Of a stretch of 64,000 nucleotides of DNA, positions 33,135 through 43,322 are shown piece by piece. A program made the position numbers and the translations under genes. The notes beneath the pieces were generated by a model. The model was not told the DNA's origin. It saw nothing but the letters and a program-made list of their open reading frames with translations, and searched no databases. Position 1 is the first letter of the stretch. The number at the start of each line of letters is the position of its first letter. This stretch comes from Pseudisothecium myosuroides (Eukaryota; Streptophyta; Bryopsida; Hypnales; Lembophyllaceae), in assembly GCA_951799445.1 (NCBI GenBank), contig OX637297.1:6138001-6202000 (forward strand). The letters are read 5' to 3'.

Positions 33135-33420
33135 CTCATCAAGCTGCCGACCGTTCCTGGTAGCGAACGGAAAGAGGTCCGTTCCCATAACGGTTCCCTA
33201 GGGTCGTAGGCCGGATGCCTATTCTGTAGCCTGTTCCGATCCGATTAAACCCGGATTTAAGATCTGTTCCTTCTTCCGGTAAAACCTGTTTTAACAGATC
33301 TGGAACCTCAAAATCTGACCATCCGGAGTTTATCTGTATCCGGATCTAATCCCTTACATTTTACCAAAATTTTGAAATTTTTGACTAACTTCTACCCTAT
33401 TTCTATGCTACGTCCTTTCC

Positions 33421-35319
33421 TTATGAGTTTCCGTGCTTCCACAATGGGGCCTTGCATTGCACGCACCTTCTTCTTGTCACCATGTGCAAGATGAGGCATC
33501 CGGGGTGGTACACATGTGGACACGTATCCAGGCTCCATCCGCCCTCGGGGCCAAAAGACTCAAGACAAATTATACATGTTGTCCCATCGTGGACAAATTT
33601 TGGTACGAAGGGCCACAAGAGAGGGTGAGGGCCACGGTGACCTTCACCCACATAGGTGTAACGGGCCGTATTGTATTGGAACTCCAAGGATGGATTGCGG
33701 GTCCAATCAATGCTCTTATTCACAACGCCATCATGCGCCAATAACGTCTCAAGAAACATGTCTTGTAGAATAGGCCATGACGTCAAGCCAAAATAGCGTT
33801 GCCCATGGTCACCAAATTGAGTGGACACTTTCTTCAATTCACGTTGTAGTTGTTGTGATTTGTTCATCGTCAAAGTACAAGCAAGCTTCATATCGCACAT
33901 GGCTAACATCTTCCTCACCCTCTCAGGATCCTCAAGCATTTTGGCATTCAATAATTGCAATTCAACAATCTGTGCATGCAATGCAGTGTTTTTCTTCTCC
34001 ATTTCAACCTTTGCTAAGTTTAAGCGCTCAACATTTGCTTCAGCTATGCAGGCGTGACTTTCCATAGCACAGGTGGTAGTGGACATTTCAGACAACGCAG
34101 CCTTTGTTTGTTGTACCTCTGTCTCTGCTTGCACTGCTTGTATCTGCATGGCCTCGACGGTGGATTGATTGATCATGCCTGAACGTGGGTTGTCCTCCGA
34201 TATGCTTTGACGACTTGAGCTCAGTAGTCCGAACGCAGAATTGAAAAGAATGGGGCGTGGTCGCCGTACAAAGCCATCTTGCAAATTGGGGCCCACATCA
34301 ACCTCCTCAACCACACCATATGTAGCGGCTGCCATTATGTTGTCTAAAGAGGGCCTGTCATCTGTACTCAAGCAACATCGTGCATTTAAAGCTTCATCTA
34401 GACGGACATTCAATCTCCCATTTTCATCAATAAGAGCTTGAGCCTTATCCTGCTCACGCTTCATATTTTTTGTGTGCCTCCTAGACATTTCAACCTTCTC
34501 AAGCTCCAATGCTACCACCACACCTTGTAGGCGCTCAAGCTTTGGACTACCAGCAACCATTCCAAAGGATCCGTTCATAGATTGAATGGATGTGGTTTTG
34601 TTTGTAGTGGCGTGCGAAAAAAAAACAAGTTCCTGGGGTGTAGAGCGGATGGTCAATGATGTCTCTTGAAGAACCTCAATTGCCACCCTCATGGATTCCA
34701 CGGAATCTTCTTATCCAATTGCGTTTCCAACGTCAATTTCCATGTCATCCGCATGCTCTTCGACATCTTCCATATCCATTGTTGTGTCAAAATCAATGTT
34801 CTCCAACAACACATCAACATTCGAAGGAATGGTTTGAATTTTTGCCAAAAATCGCCCCTTCCGTTGCTTCGCCAAAAAAGTTGTCCAATCCATGTCCTTT
34901 TTCAAAAATACTTCTACATTTGCCATCTAACACAAGGACAGGGTTCCATCTCCTTTCGTGAGCTCCCCCCACAGCGCCAAAGACACCTCTTTCAACCTCT
35001 TCTTCAATTCAGGATGCAGGCATTTGTTTATGCTTGCCACCCCGGCCTTCACATGAGTATGGTACCAATGCTGTTCCCAATGCCAATTTATGTGAGCCCA
35101 ATCCACATAATTCCGACAAATCAAGCAGGTCCAAGGCTTAGGCACGTCTTCCCAACCATGCTTGGCCAAACCCGCATGGTTGTTGTACATCGTCCAATCA
35201 ATGGTGGACTGGTTCCCCCTCTCCTTTTGGTTGGTGGTATCCGTCTCAGGGCCCGAATCTTGATTTCCCACGTCCGTGGAGGCGACGACTTTGGAAGACG
35301 GAACAACGGCAGGTTCCAT
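33421..35319 (-). pseudogene. Family 2 copy D: RING-H2 element protein with two internal stops
   Basis: A single minus-strand frame from ATG 35319 to 33421 is interrupted only by TAG (34927-34929) and TAA (34711-34713). It shows GWEDVPKPWTCLICRNYVDW, VEVFLKKDMDWTTFL, a coiled coil (about 34430-34550), a second helical segment, the block LACTLTMNKSQQL...FGDHGQRYFGLTSWPIL..DMF, and a RING-H2 finger (CIIC, GPEGGW, CPHVYHPGC, RRRCVQC). It ends eleven residues after the last RING cysteine, lacking the 150-residue tail of copy B. No frameshift detected. Confidence 0.65.
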
Positions 35320-35399
35320 GATAAATGATAACACCTGGATATTGGTTTCGTCACGGAGCGTGTGGGCAACAAGAAATCTGACAAAACAAAATTCCAATG

Positions 35400-37505
35400 C
35401 CTCTGACTTCTTGTGAGTTACCAGGCAAGGCTTTCTTCAAACCAAGACCAAAGAATTCAAAAGAGCAAAGACATGGAAATGGCCGTGCCAAGACATGCTT
35501 ATAATGTTCATCCAAGGTTATTTAGGGGCAACCAATTAAGGACCGTTTGCATAGCAGGTAGTCCCATCAGGACCGTCGATGATGACGGCATCCGTCTGCC
35601 AATCAACGATCTCTACATCTACGAATTAGGGTCGCCTATCAGGCCAGCCATCGACCGGTCCCCCCACCACTCATTGGACGACACGAGTCTTCATTACTAT
35701 CCGCAGCTCGTCCCTCAATCGATGGCCCGTCAGTCCTCTAACAGACTGGAAGGACAGACAAGTTTAGAGGAGGGACGGACCTTCACTAGAAGACATCCTA
35801 AATGTAGTCCATCCCCTATCGAAATGGACAAGCGGAAGGGAATAGCAAACGCCTCCTCAATAGGCCGTCATCGGCAGCAAGGTAGAATTTAGCCCGTCAC
35901 CTCGACGGACTGCAGACGGCCTGCCGTCTCTGCGGGAACTAACATTTTGTTTGCTGGAATCGGTTTAGGGGAGATCTTGCAATACCACAGACAGCTTGGA
36001 AGTCGACAGTCTTGCTTGTATGCAACGAAGACGTCCACATGCCGGACAAACAAGAATGACGGACAAGTTCTAGTCTCATGCATAGGAGAACACCCACTGC
36101 ACAATTCACCATATTTACATACCAGGAAAACACCAACACTGCATTAGAAGGAGAATGCACAAAACTAGAGGATAAGACAAGTTGAATGAAAATGAGCAAA
36201 TGATATTACAATGATTGCACAGCTTCAAAGGAGCCAGAAATCCATCATGGAAGCAATGGAAGCAAACAACATAACATTACAAGCTGTACTCAATGCTGTC
36301 AATGCAAAGATCTCCTGTAAAAACTAACCGGATTTAAGCTAACAGCAACAGTTTGGAATCCATCAAGATTGTCAATCAGATTGGTATACTACAAGCTCGT
36401 GTTCCTTGCCACTTTACAAAAACTAAAGATACGAACGGACGGTCCATCAAGGGCGCACTTACCCGTATTTGCAAGCTCGTTGCACAGCCTCCGCATCTTG
36501 ACATTGTTGCTCTCGCTACTCCCTCTGCCAAGCAACGAAGGAGTTGCCCATGTATAATTCGAACCTCTCCAGCGCAATCCACTTCTTTGGCTTCATCCAA
36601 TTCAGCGTCATCCGCCCATCTTGCAGAAGCCTCTACATCATCGGATTCCAAAACTGCAACTTGGCGAAAGTGAACACCGATTGAGCCAGCACCCATCGGC
36701 GTAGAACATAAGTTCAAGATGTTCTATTGGGTACCCACTTGGTTGTCATCAATGCTTCACCATTCTACAGTGGTCAGCGAATGACGCCCTAGTTCACAAC
36801 GGAGTCCACAACAACCTGCGGAAGCAATGAACAGCGATGGAAACAACATCAATCTCAAAATGTGAAAGAATGTGCATGCCCGAATGCAACGCCACATTAT
36901 TTACGTCGTGTGTCCATCTATATAGCAGCCCGTTGGCTGTCGGCTCGACGGCCCTAAAAATTAATGTCCTTCCCATCCTGAGTTCCTAAGCTGTCACGAA
37001 AGACGTTCCCACGTGCGACGCCTTCAAGTCCAAACATGCTGACGGCTGGAACGTCCTCCAGACGGCTTGTATGTCAGAATCAAATGAATGTTGTCGCTTG
37101 TGCGGCTTCTCCGTCCAGTTGACGGAGTCCATCCTTGAGTTTCAGGAAGGTGGCCTCTACAATTTAGGGGTTTGGCCATCCGGGCAGTGGACGGTTCGTG
37201 TGTCTACTGTCCGTCCTATCCATCTAGGATTCAAATCAACGGCACTTCAAAATCACTCTGAATGGTGGACGGTCGATTGTCCACACTGAAGCATCCGTTG
37301 TTTGGAAGGACCATGAACCCATAACTCTAAGAACCCAATAAGCAACTCGCTGAACTGTAACCCTTGAATCCTAAATTCTAAACCCTAAATCCTAAATCCT
37401 AAATAACCCCAAGTAACATAACCCTCGCCCAATTCACCTAAACCCTTTGAACCTCTTGAATTTTGGCATCTTAGTTTTTTTTTTCAAAGGGAGTACAAAA
37501 AGAAT
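35400..37505. other. Spacer with GACGG-rich patches, no supported gene
   Basis: Between copy D and the hairpin array I see only short frames. GACGG/CCGTC words are enriched at 35560-35920 and 36990-37280, upstream of copy D, resembling the GC-rich cassettes. A cluster of telomere-like words (CCCTAAA, CCTAAAT) lies at 37370-37445. A frame at about 36376-36700 (minus) has no supporting homology. Confidence 0.35.
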
Positions 37506-37860
37506 AGGATGTGTGGTAGCCTTTAAATTGGGGTGATTACCCAAACTTAAACAAAAAAAAATTGGATGTGTGGTAGCCTTTAAGTTTAGATAATTACCCA
37601 AACTTAAACCAAAAAAATGGAGAAGTGGTAGCCTTTAAGTTTGGGTGATTATCCAAACTTAAACCAAAAAAATGAAGAAGTAGTAGCCTTTAAGTTTGGG
37701 TGATAACCCAAACTTCAACAAAAAAAAATAGGATGTATGGTAGCCTTTAAGTTGGGCTGATTACCCAAACTTAAACCCAAAAAATGGAGAAGTGGTAGCC
37801 TTTATTACTGGTTGAAATGGTAATTACCCAAATGTAACCAAAAAAAAATTGGAGATGTGG
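37506..37860 (+). repeat. Tandem array of hairpin-forming 56-bp units, six copies
   Basis: The landmark TGGTAGCC recurs at 37514, 37571, 37626, 37681 (as TAGTAGCC), 37738 and 37793, a 55-57 bp period. Each unit carries an inverted repeat of the form AAGTTTGGGT-GATT-ACCCAAACTT followed by an A-rich run. Confidence 0.75.
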
Positions 37861-38499
37861 TTTGGACAATATAGTGGGTTTAGAGTTATCCCCTACACCC
37901 ATGCACAAAATTAAAGAACACTTCAACTTTTTTTAATGAAGATATGAAAAAATCCTTTTTTGAGCAAATATTTGACAAGCAATTTCAATTTGTTTATCCA
38001 AATTCGAATTTGGACTCACTTTTAGCATACATGCATCTCTACAAAGAAGACCAAAATATCAAAGAACCGAGTGTGTGACCTTCTTCCACCTTAGGGTTCC
38101 ACCTTAGGGTTTAGGATTTAGGGTTGTGGGAACCTATAGAACCGGATTGGAGGGATTTCAATTAGAATTAGAAGTAAGGAGTTCATTCTAGGTAAATTTT
38201 TTTGGTTCTATGATATAGAAATAGAGAAATTACTAAGTTTATGGATTAACAAAATATAGGTTACTTTAGTGTGATAAAATGGTTAAGGAGAGAAATCCAG
38301 TTTCTTGTCTTAACCGAAAACCGGAATCTAGGACAGTGGATCAGCAGGATTCCAAAATCCTTGATAATTTTGAAAACAAAATTGGAAACAAACCGAAAGA
38401 TAACGGACACCAACGGAAACAGGAAAAGAACATTGAACAGATAGAAAATCCGCAATAATTCCGTAACGATAACCCTAACGGCTACAAGAACCGGAACGT
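37861..38499. other. AT-rich spacer
   Basis: No gene supported; contains TAGGGTTTAGGATTTAGGG telo-box-like words near 38102. Confidence 0.35.
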
Positions 38500-39540
38500 G
38501 GGAGACTGAGTGGAGGCCTTCTCTTACCTCTTTCATTTTTCTGCCTAGATCCCATTGTGTCTGAGACGTTCTGGGGTTCGTTCCTGGTTTAGTGGAGGAG
38601 TTTTGAGCATTTGAGAGTCCGATCCTGAGAGTGCGGATAGGCAACAAGAAGTTTTCTTAGCGAGAGTTTTAGGATTCTGAGTGTGTTTTCTGGACTGAAG
38701 AAAGGATTATCTTTGAGTGCTTTTGAGAGCGATGGTGAAGGTAGAGTCAAAGGAGGATCCTCACCTAGTTAACCTCCGGTCAGTAGTTCCGGGTTTGCCA
38801 AAGGGCAGAAGGAACGTGAGCATTTGGAGGAGGACTTGCGCCAACTTGGGTGTCAAGGATTTCTGAAGCTGCCCTGGAACTTGAGAGATGAAGGGATGGT
38901 GTGTGAGCTCATGATGGAGCAGTCAAGTAAATGGAAGCGAACCGTGAGGGCGCAGCCATCCGAGTGGACTTCCGAGATGTAAGGGACAATTTACAATTTT
39001 CCAACGAAAGATGAAGGATTGGCGTCACGGATTGACAAATACGGGAATGGTAAGTTCGCCAACCCCGTTAACCCCAAGGATGGATACGCAATCACAGATT
39101 GCAAGAGTGTGAGAAATAGGAGGGTTTTAGAGTTTCTAGTTCCAATCCTGATGCCGGAACGGCCTATCTGGATCACCGTTACATTAGCCAACACAATCTT
39201 CGGAGCACTATCCAGGAATAGAAAAGTGAATTGGAGGATAGTGATCCAAGAGGTAGTAGCAAAAATGAATGCGGTGGCCCAAAAGTCAAAACCTTCCGGT
39301 CTTAGTCCTTTTTCTTCCACCTCTACCATTCCTTAGACTTGCTGAGAGATAAGGAGAGATTTCCGTACAGAGCTACGGAGGTCATGTTCTAGTATAACAT
39401 TAGTCCGAAACTGGAAACTAAAGTAGTGAAGGAGGGATCAAGGGAAGGATCTTTGGATCCGGAAAGAGAGAAGGAAATCTTTCAAGAGAAAGGAAAGAAA
39501 TTAGCTGAGGAGTGTGAGCCCTCAAGTTAGCACTTGGAAC
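38500..39540 (+). pseudogene. Family 1 copy 4, ORF1 remnant, heavily damaged
   Basis: The ATG at 38732 begins MVKVESKEDPH. Family blocks then appear in shifted frames: EEDLRQLGCQGFLKLPWNLR, WTSEM followed by TAA in place of Trp, KDGYAITDCKS, RNRRVLEFLVPI, ANTIFGALSRNRKVNW, and SGLSPF before another shift. ORF2 is not recognisable. This is the most decayed copy. Confidence 0.6.
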
Positions 39541-40604
39541 TCTGGATTTATTTTTTGCGATTTATTGTTAGTTTTTAGTGTTAATTCATGCAAAATAGCA
39601 TGAATTAGTAGTTGAGAGGAGTTTGGTAGAAGTCCTTACCAGATTAGTGAGAAGTCTTCCTAAAATGATGGAAAGCACAAAATACTCTGATTTTCTATGT
39701 TTAGGTCTTAATTTAGTGTCTTAGAGTCCAAATTAACATTTTAGAGAGATGTGAGGATGTGAGAGTTAGCCAGTTCTAGTGTCTTGTCCATATAAAACTC
39801 GACATGTGAGTACATGTGACAGCCTACCTAAATCATAAGAGTTTATATTCAGGTTTAGAAGTATCTAGATCCAATTCATGTGGAATTTGAACTAGTTATG
39901 TGAAGACCTATAGGTGTTTTAAAAATACAAACCAAAATGCAAAGTAGAAGAAGGGTGAGGTGACTGGAGCTTACAAAAAGATGCTTTTAGGGTAAAAGCA
40001 TGCCAAGAGATCAACAGCGGAGTTAATCATCCACGACCAACTCTGGTACTAGATTATTTTCCCTTCGGGCAAAATTTATTAAGGAATTGCTAAAATTAGC
40101 ATCCTTATTGGAGGTTTGGTTTTGTCCTTAGCTTTTGCACACTTCTTAGAAGATTACCCAAAAGTTTCGGGATTTTACAAAACTCCACAATGACTCCATG
40201 AGAAGTCAACCGCCTTTAAAACTGATGGTCATTTCATAGAAATTACCTAGAGTGCGGTAAAATCTCACTAAAAATTAAATTAGAGTTTTGTGTGTCAAAT
40301 AAGTGACCTGTCAAGTTTGAAGACTTTTTGATAGTTAGAAGTACTAGAATCGGCAACATCAAATTTAATAAGAGTTTACAACATGGCAACGGGTTGATCG
40401 GCAAACTAAGAGCTAGCAATGTCCGAATGTCGCAAACAAGGAATGTTTTTATACTCTCACGAACCTTCCAAGCAACCCTAGCCAATCAGTTTTCTTGGGA
40501 ATTGCAAATTCCATTAGTTGGGATTTTGACTTTTCTTTGGAATTACCGTTATTGATTTTTACAAGTATTTACAACCTGGAAGAAGGGGGTAGGGGCATGC
40601 ATAA
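39541..40604. repeat. Fragment homologous to the left part of unit E1
   Basis: From about 39800 to 40560 the sequence parallels 27.4-28.3 kb: ATTTCATAGAAATTACC then TAAAATCTCACTAAAAATTA at 40228-40280, against 27985-28040. As in E1, it lies next to a family 1 copy. No gene supported. Confidence 0.4.
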
Positions 40605-41066
40605 AATATTATTGAAGAAGTTGTAATTACTCTTAAAACTTAGATTCCGCCAGTAGTTCTGAGTCTATATGAAATTTCATGACACTTTAAAAATTGGGAC
40701 ATTAAAGTATAGCGCGCATTTCATTCTGTTTTTTTTTTATTTCACTTGAAAATGAAATTTTCAATGGGCAAGACTTGAAACTACTAGTGGAATCTAAGTT
40801 GTAAGAATAATTACAACTTCTTCAATAATATTTTATGCAGGCACGTATAAAATTCCATGACATTTTTCAGATCGGGTCATTTAATGGCAGAGCCCATTTG
40901 ATTCCCGTTTTTTTTTATTTCACATGAAGATGAAATTTCCAATGGTCAAGACTTAAAACTAGTGGTGGAATCTAAGTTGTAAGAATAATTGCAACTTCTT
41001 CACTAAAATTTTATGCAGGCACGTATGAAATTCCATGAAATTTTTCAGATGGGGCCATTTAATGGC
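40605..41066 (+). repeat. 178-bp satellite, array 1
   Basis: The landmark AATCTAAGTT occurs at 40791 and 40969, a 178-bp spacing. An inverted partial unit lies at about 40605-40665. The units match array 2 at 61340-61924. Confidence 0.7.
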
Positions 41067-41067
41067 A

Positions 41068-41430
41068 GACAGGGTTGTCATATCGGATGGACGTCCAATT
41101 CGCCCATCCGATAGAGGTCTCGCCTGTCCGATGTGGTCAACACTAAGTTGACTTTCTTTAATTGAAAAAATAGGTGATATGGCTGCCACTTTGACGCCAC
41201 CTAGCTACCAAGTAGGATCCAGGGCACGGACATCACCGGTAGGGGCGCGGACTTTAGTCCAGGCACGGACGTAATCTTGCCAAGGCGCGGATGGAATTGT
41301 GTCGGGGCGCGGACGAATGTCAGGGCGGGGACAAGAGTGGGTCAGGGCTTGGACGGTAGTCAAGTTGCGGACGGAAGTAGTCGGGTCGCGGACGATTTTT
41401 TAAGGCACGGACAGAAGTAGTCGGGGATGC
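41068..41430. repeat. GC-rich degenerate-repeat cassette (type ii) with hAT-like terminus
   Basis: It starts CAGGGTTGTCATATCGGATGG and continues with irregular repeats of GGGGCGCGGACG and AGGCACGGACG. The mirrored terminus occurs at 61322-61343. CAGGG ends are typical of hAT-type elements; the right end is not found. Confidence 0.45.
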
Positions 41431-41759
41431 TTTTTTAAAATTGGAGCCAAATTGAATTAATTTATTTTTGAATGAAGGAGGTCCTTGTACAACCGAACCA
41501 TATTTTTTTTCATTGGGGCCAAGTGGAACTAATTCCTTGTGAATTTAAAAGTAAAGGAAGAGGAACCTTGCTCCATGGACTTGTATTTTTTTTCCCTTGA
41601 AGGCGAATGAATTTAATTCATTCTCCATTAAGAAGCAATAAAGGGGCCCTCATTCAATTAAACCATATTTTTTTGCATTGTAGGCAAAAAATTACTAATT
41701 CCTTTTGAGTTTATGAGCAATAAGGGGGGACCCGTGCTCACATGAACCACATTCTTTTG
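41431..41759. other. AT-rich noncoding DNA
   Basis: No gene recognised. Words such as GGGGCCC(T/A)CATTCAAT and CATTGTAGGCAAAAAA recur at 42700-43100 on the other side of the MITE, so the MITE was inserted into a repeated sequence. Confidence 0.4.
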
Positions 41760-42664
41760 AGCCTTCGGGGGACAAATGGGATTTCGGGTAGATACCTGTG
41801 GGCTGAGTTTTTGTCCTGATTTTTTGAAACTTTTTATGCAGATAAAAAACTTATAAGCTTTGTGGGAATATATATTTTTTTCAATCGGTGCTTGGGAACA
41901 AAAGTTATGCCCAAATAAGCTCAAAATAGGGGAGAAGGGTTTCAGCAAAAAAAATTCGCAGAAATTTGAAATTTTTTTTTTAGTTTTTTCTGCCATAGAT
42001 TATATTTTTGTCTATCTAGGAAGCTTTGGTTCATTCCATTTGGATTTGTTATGAGAAAGTTATAGACAATCTTATTTTTTGGGCACTTAGAGCATCTTCC
42101 TGAAAAAAATAACTTGTAGGATTCATTTTCGAATGCAATTTTACAATTTTAAAAAAAAAAAAGTTTCTTGTGGTTTAGATTTTTTGCTAGAACAATCTCA
42201 CCATTGGGATTAATGCATTTTAATTCCATATAAAAGATATTAATATTTTAGATTTTCTTACTATCTCGTACCTACTTCTGCATAACAATTTTTTTAATAA
42301 TGAAAATTAAGTTTTTTTGAATTTTCTTTTTTTTGCTAGACCCTCAATTCAATTCTCCATTGTAAAGATTTAAAGCTCAAAACTTTTTAGTGCAAAAATT
42401 AAAAGTTTAAAATGTTCAAAGTCAAAAAATCTAGTCCCACAATGTGCTAAAAAATTTGTTTTTTGCACTTAAAATGCAGATTTCTTGCAATCTGTGTGGT
42501 CCAAAATTCTGAAATTTTTTCCACACATTCCTATACTAGTCAGGTGTAGGATACTATGGTTAGATGTGGAAAAAAAATAATTAAATTTTTTTTAACTCTT
42601 TGCTAAAGAAATGGCAGTTTTGAGTGGTTTTTGGCAGAAAATAGGCCTTCATCCTTTAGGGGTT
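41760..42664 (+). mobile_element. piggyBac-like MITE, right end intact
   Basis: It is closely parallel to 16062-16998 and ends CATCCTTTAGGGGTTAA at 42664. The left terminus is eroded (begins near GCCTTCGGGGGACAAATGGG). Noncoding. Confidence 0.65.
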
Positions 42665-43112
42665 AAATTGGAGTCAAATTGAACTATTTTATCTTTGAAT
42701 GAAAGGGGCCCTTGTACAACCAAACCATATTTTTTTCCATTGGGGTCAAGTGGAACTAATTTCTTGTAAATTTAAAAGTAAAGGAAGAGGAACCTTGCTC
42801 CGTAGACCTGTATTTTTTTTCCTTGTAGGCAAATGAATTTAATTCATTCTCCATTAAGAAGAAATAAAGGGGCCCTCGTTCAATTGAACCATATTTTTTT
42901 GCATTGTAGGCAAAAAAATACTAATTCCTTTTGAATTTATAAGCAATAACTTCCAATAAGGGGGGACCCTTGTTCACGTGAACCACATTTTTTAAATTGA
43001 AACCAAATTCAAGTAATTTTTTTGGGATTGAAAAGGGGGCCCTTGTTCAATCAAACCATATTTTTTTTCGTTGTGAATTTCAAAGTAAAGGAAGGAGGGC
43101 CCTTGTTGGCTT

Positions 43113-43122
43113 GCTCACTGCC
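43113..43122 (+). repeat. Left target-site duplication of the 8.43-kb transposon
   Basis: GCTCACTGCC lies directly outside the left terminal repeat and is repeated exactly at 51550-51559 outside the right one. Because the repeat begins with a palindromic CCCGGG, an 8-bp duplication CTCACTGC (43114-43121 and 51551-51558) is equally compatible. Confidence 0.75.
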
Positions 43123-43149
43123 CCGGGTACGCAACCCCCGTATTATATG
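43123..43149 (+). repeat. Left terminal inverted repeat of the 8.43-kb transposon
   Basis: It begins CCGGGTACGCAAC and ends CGTATTATATG. It matches the inverse of 51523-51549 with one mismatch in 27 positions. Confidence 0.8.
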
Positions 43150-43322
43150 CAGGGGTCATCGGCATTAAAACAGCTTAGAGGACGGCTTTTGTAAAAATTA
43201 TATGGAATTAAAATGACCAAAAAGTTGGGTGAAGACCAAATTAAATAAAATAGCTAAAAAAAATGTTGAGTTGCATATTTATTAAAAAAAAACTTCACAA
43301 TATATATGAAGAATTAAAGCAC

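Noticed and set aside
36376..36717. Minus-strand frame with scattered Cys residues
   Set aside because: It starts with a non-ATG codon and has no paralogue in the window and no recognisable motif; competing frames overlap it on both strands.
37360..37450. Telomere array (CCCTAAA words)
   Set aside because: Only a few imperfect words; compatible with a short interstitial or telo-box cluster, not a chromosome end.
38261..38647. Hydrophobic minus-strand frame of 128 codons
   Set aside because: It lies opposite the promoter and leader of family 1 copy 4, and its hydrophobicity comes from antisense of A-rich sequence.
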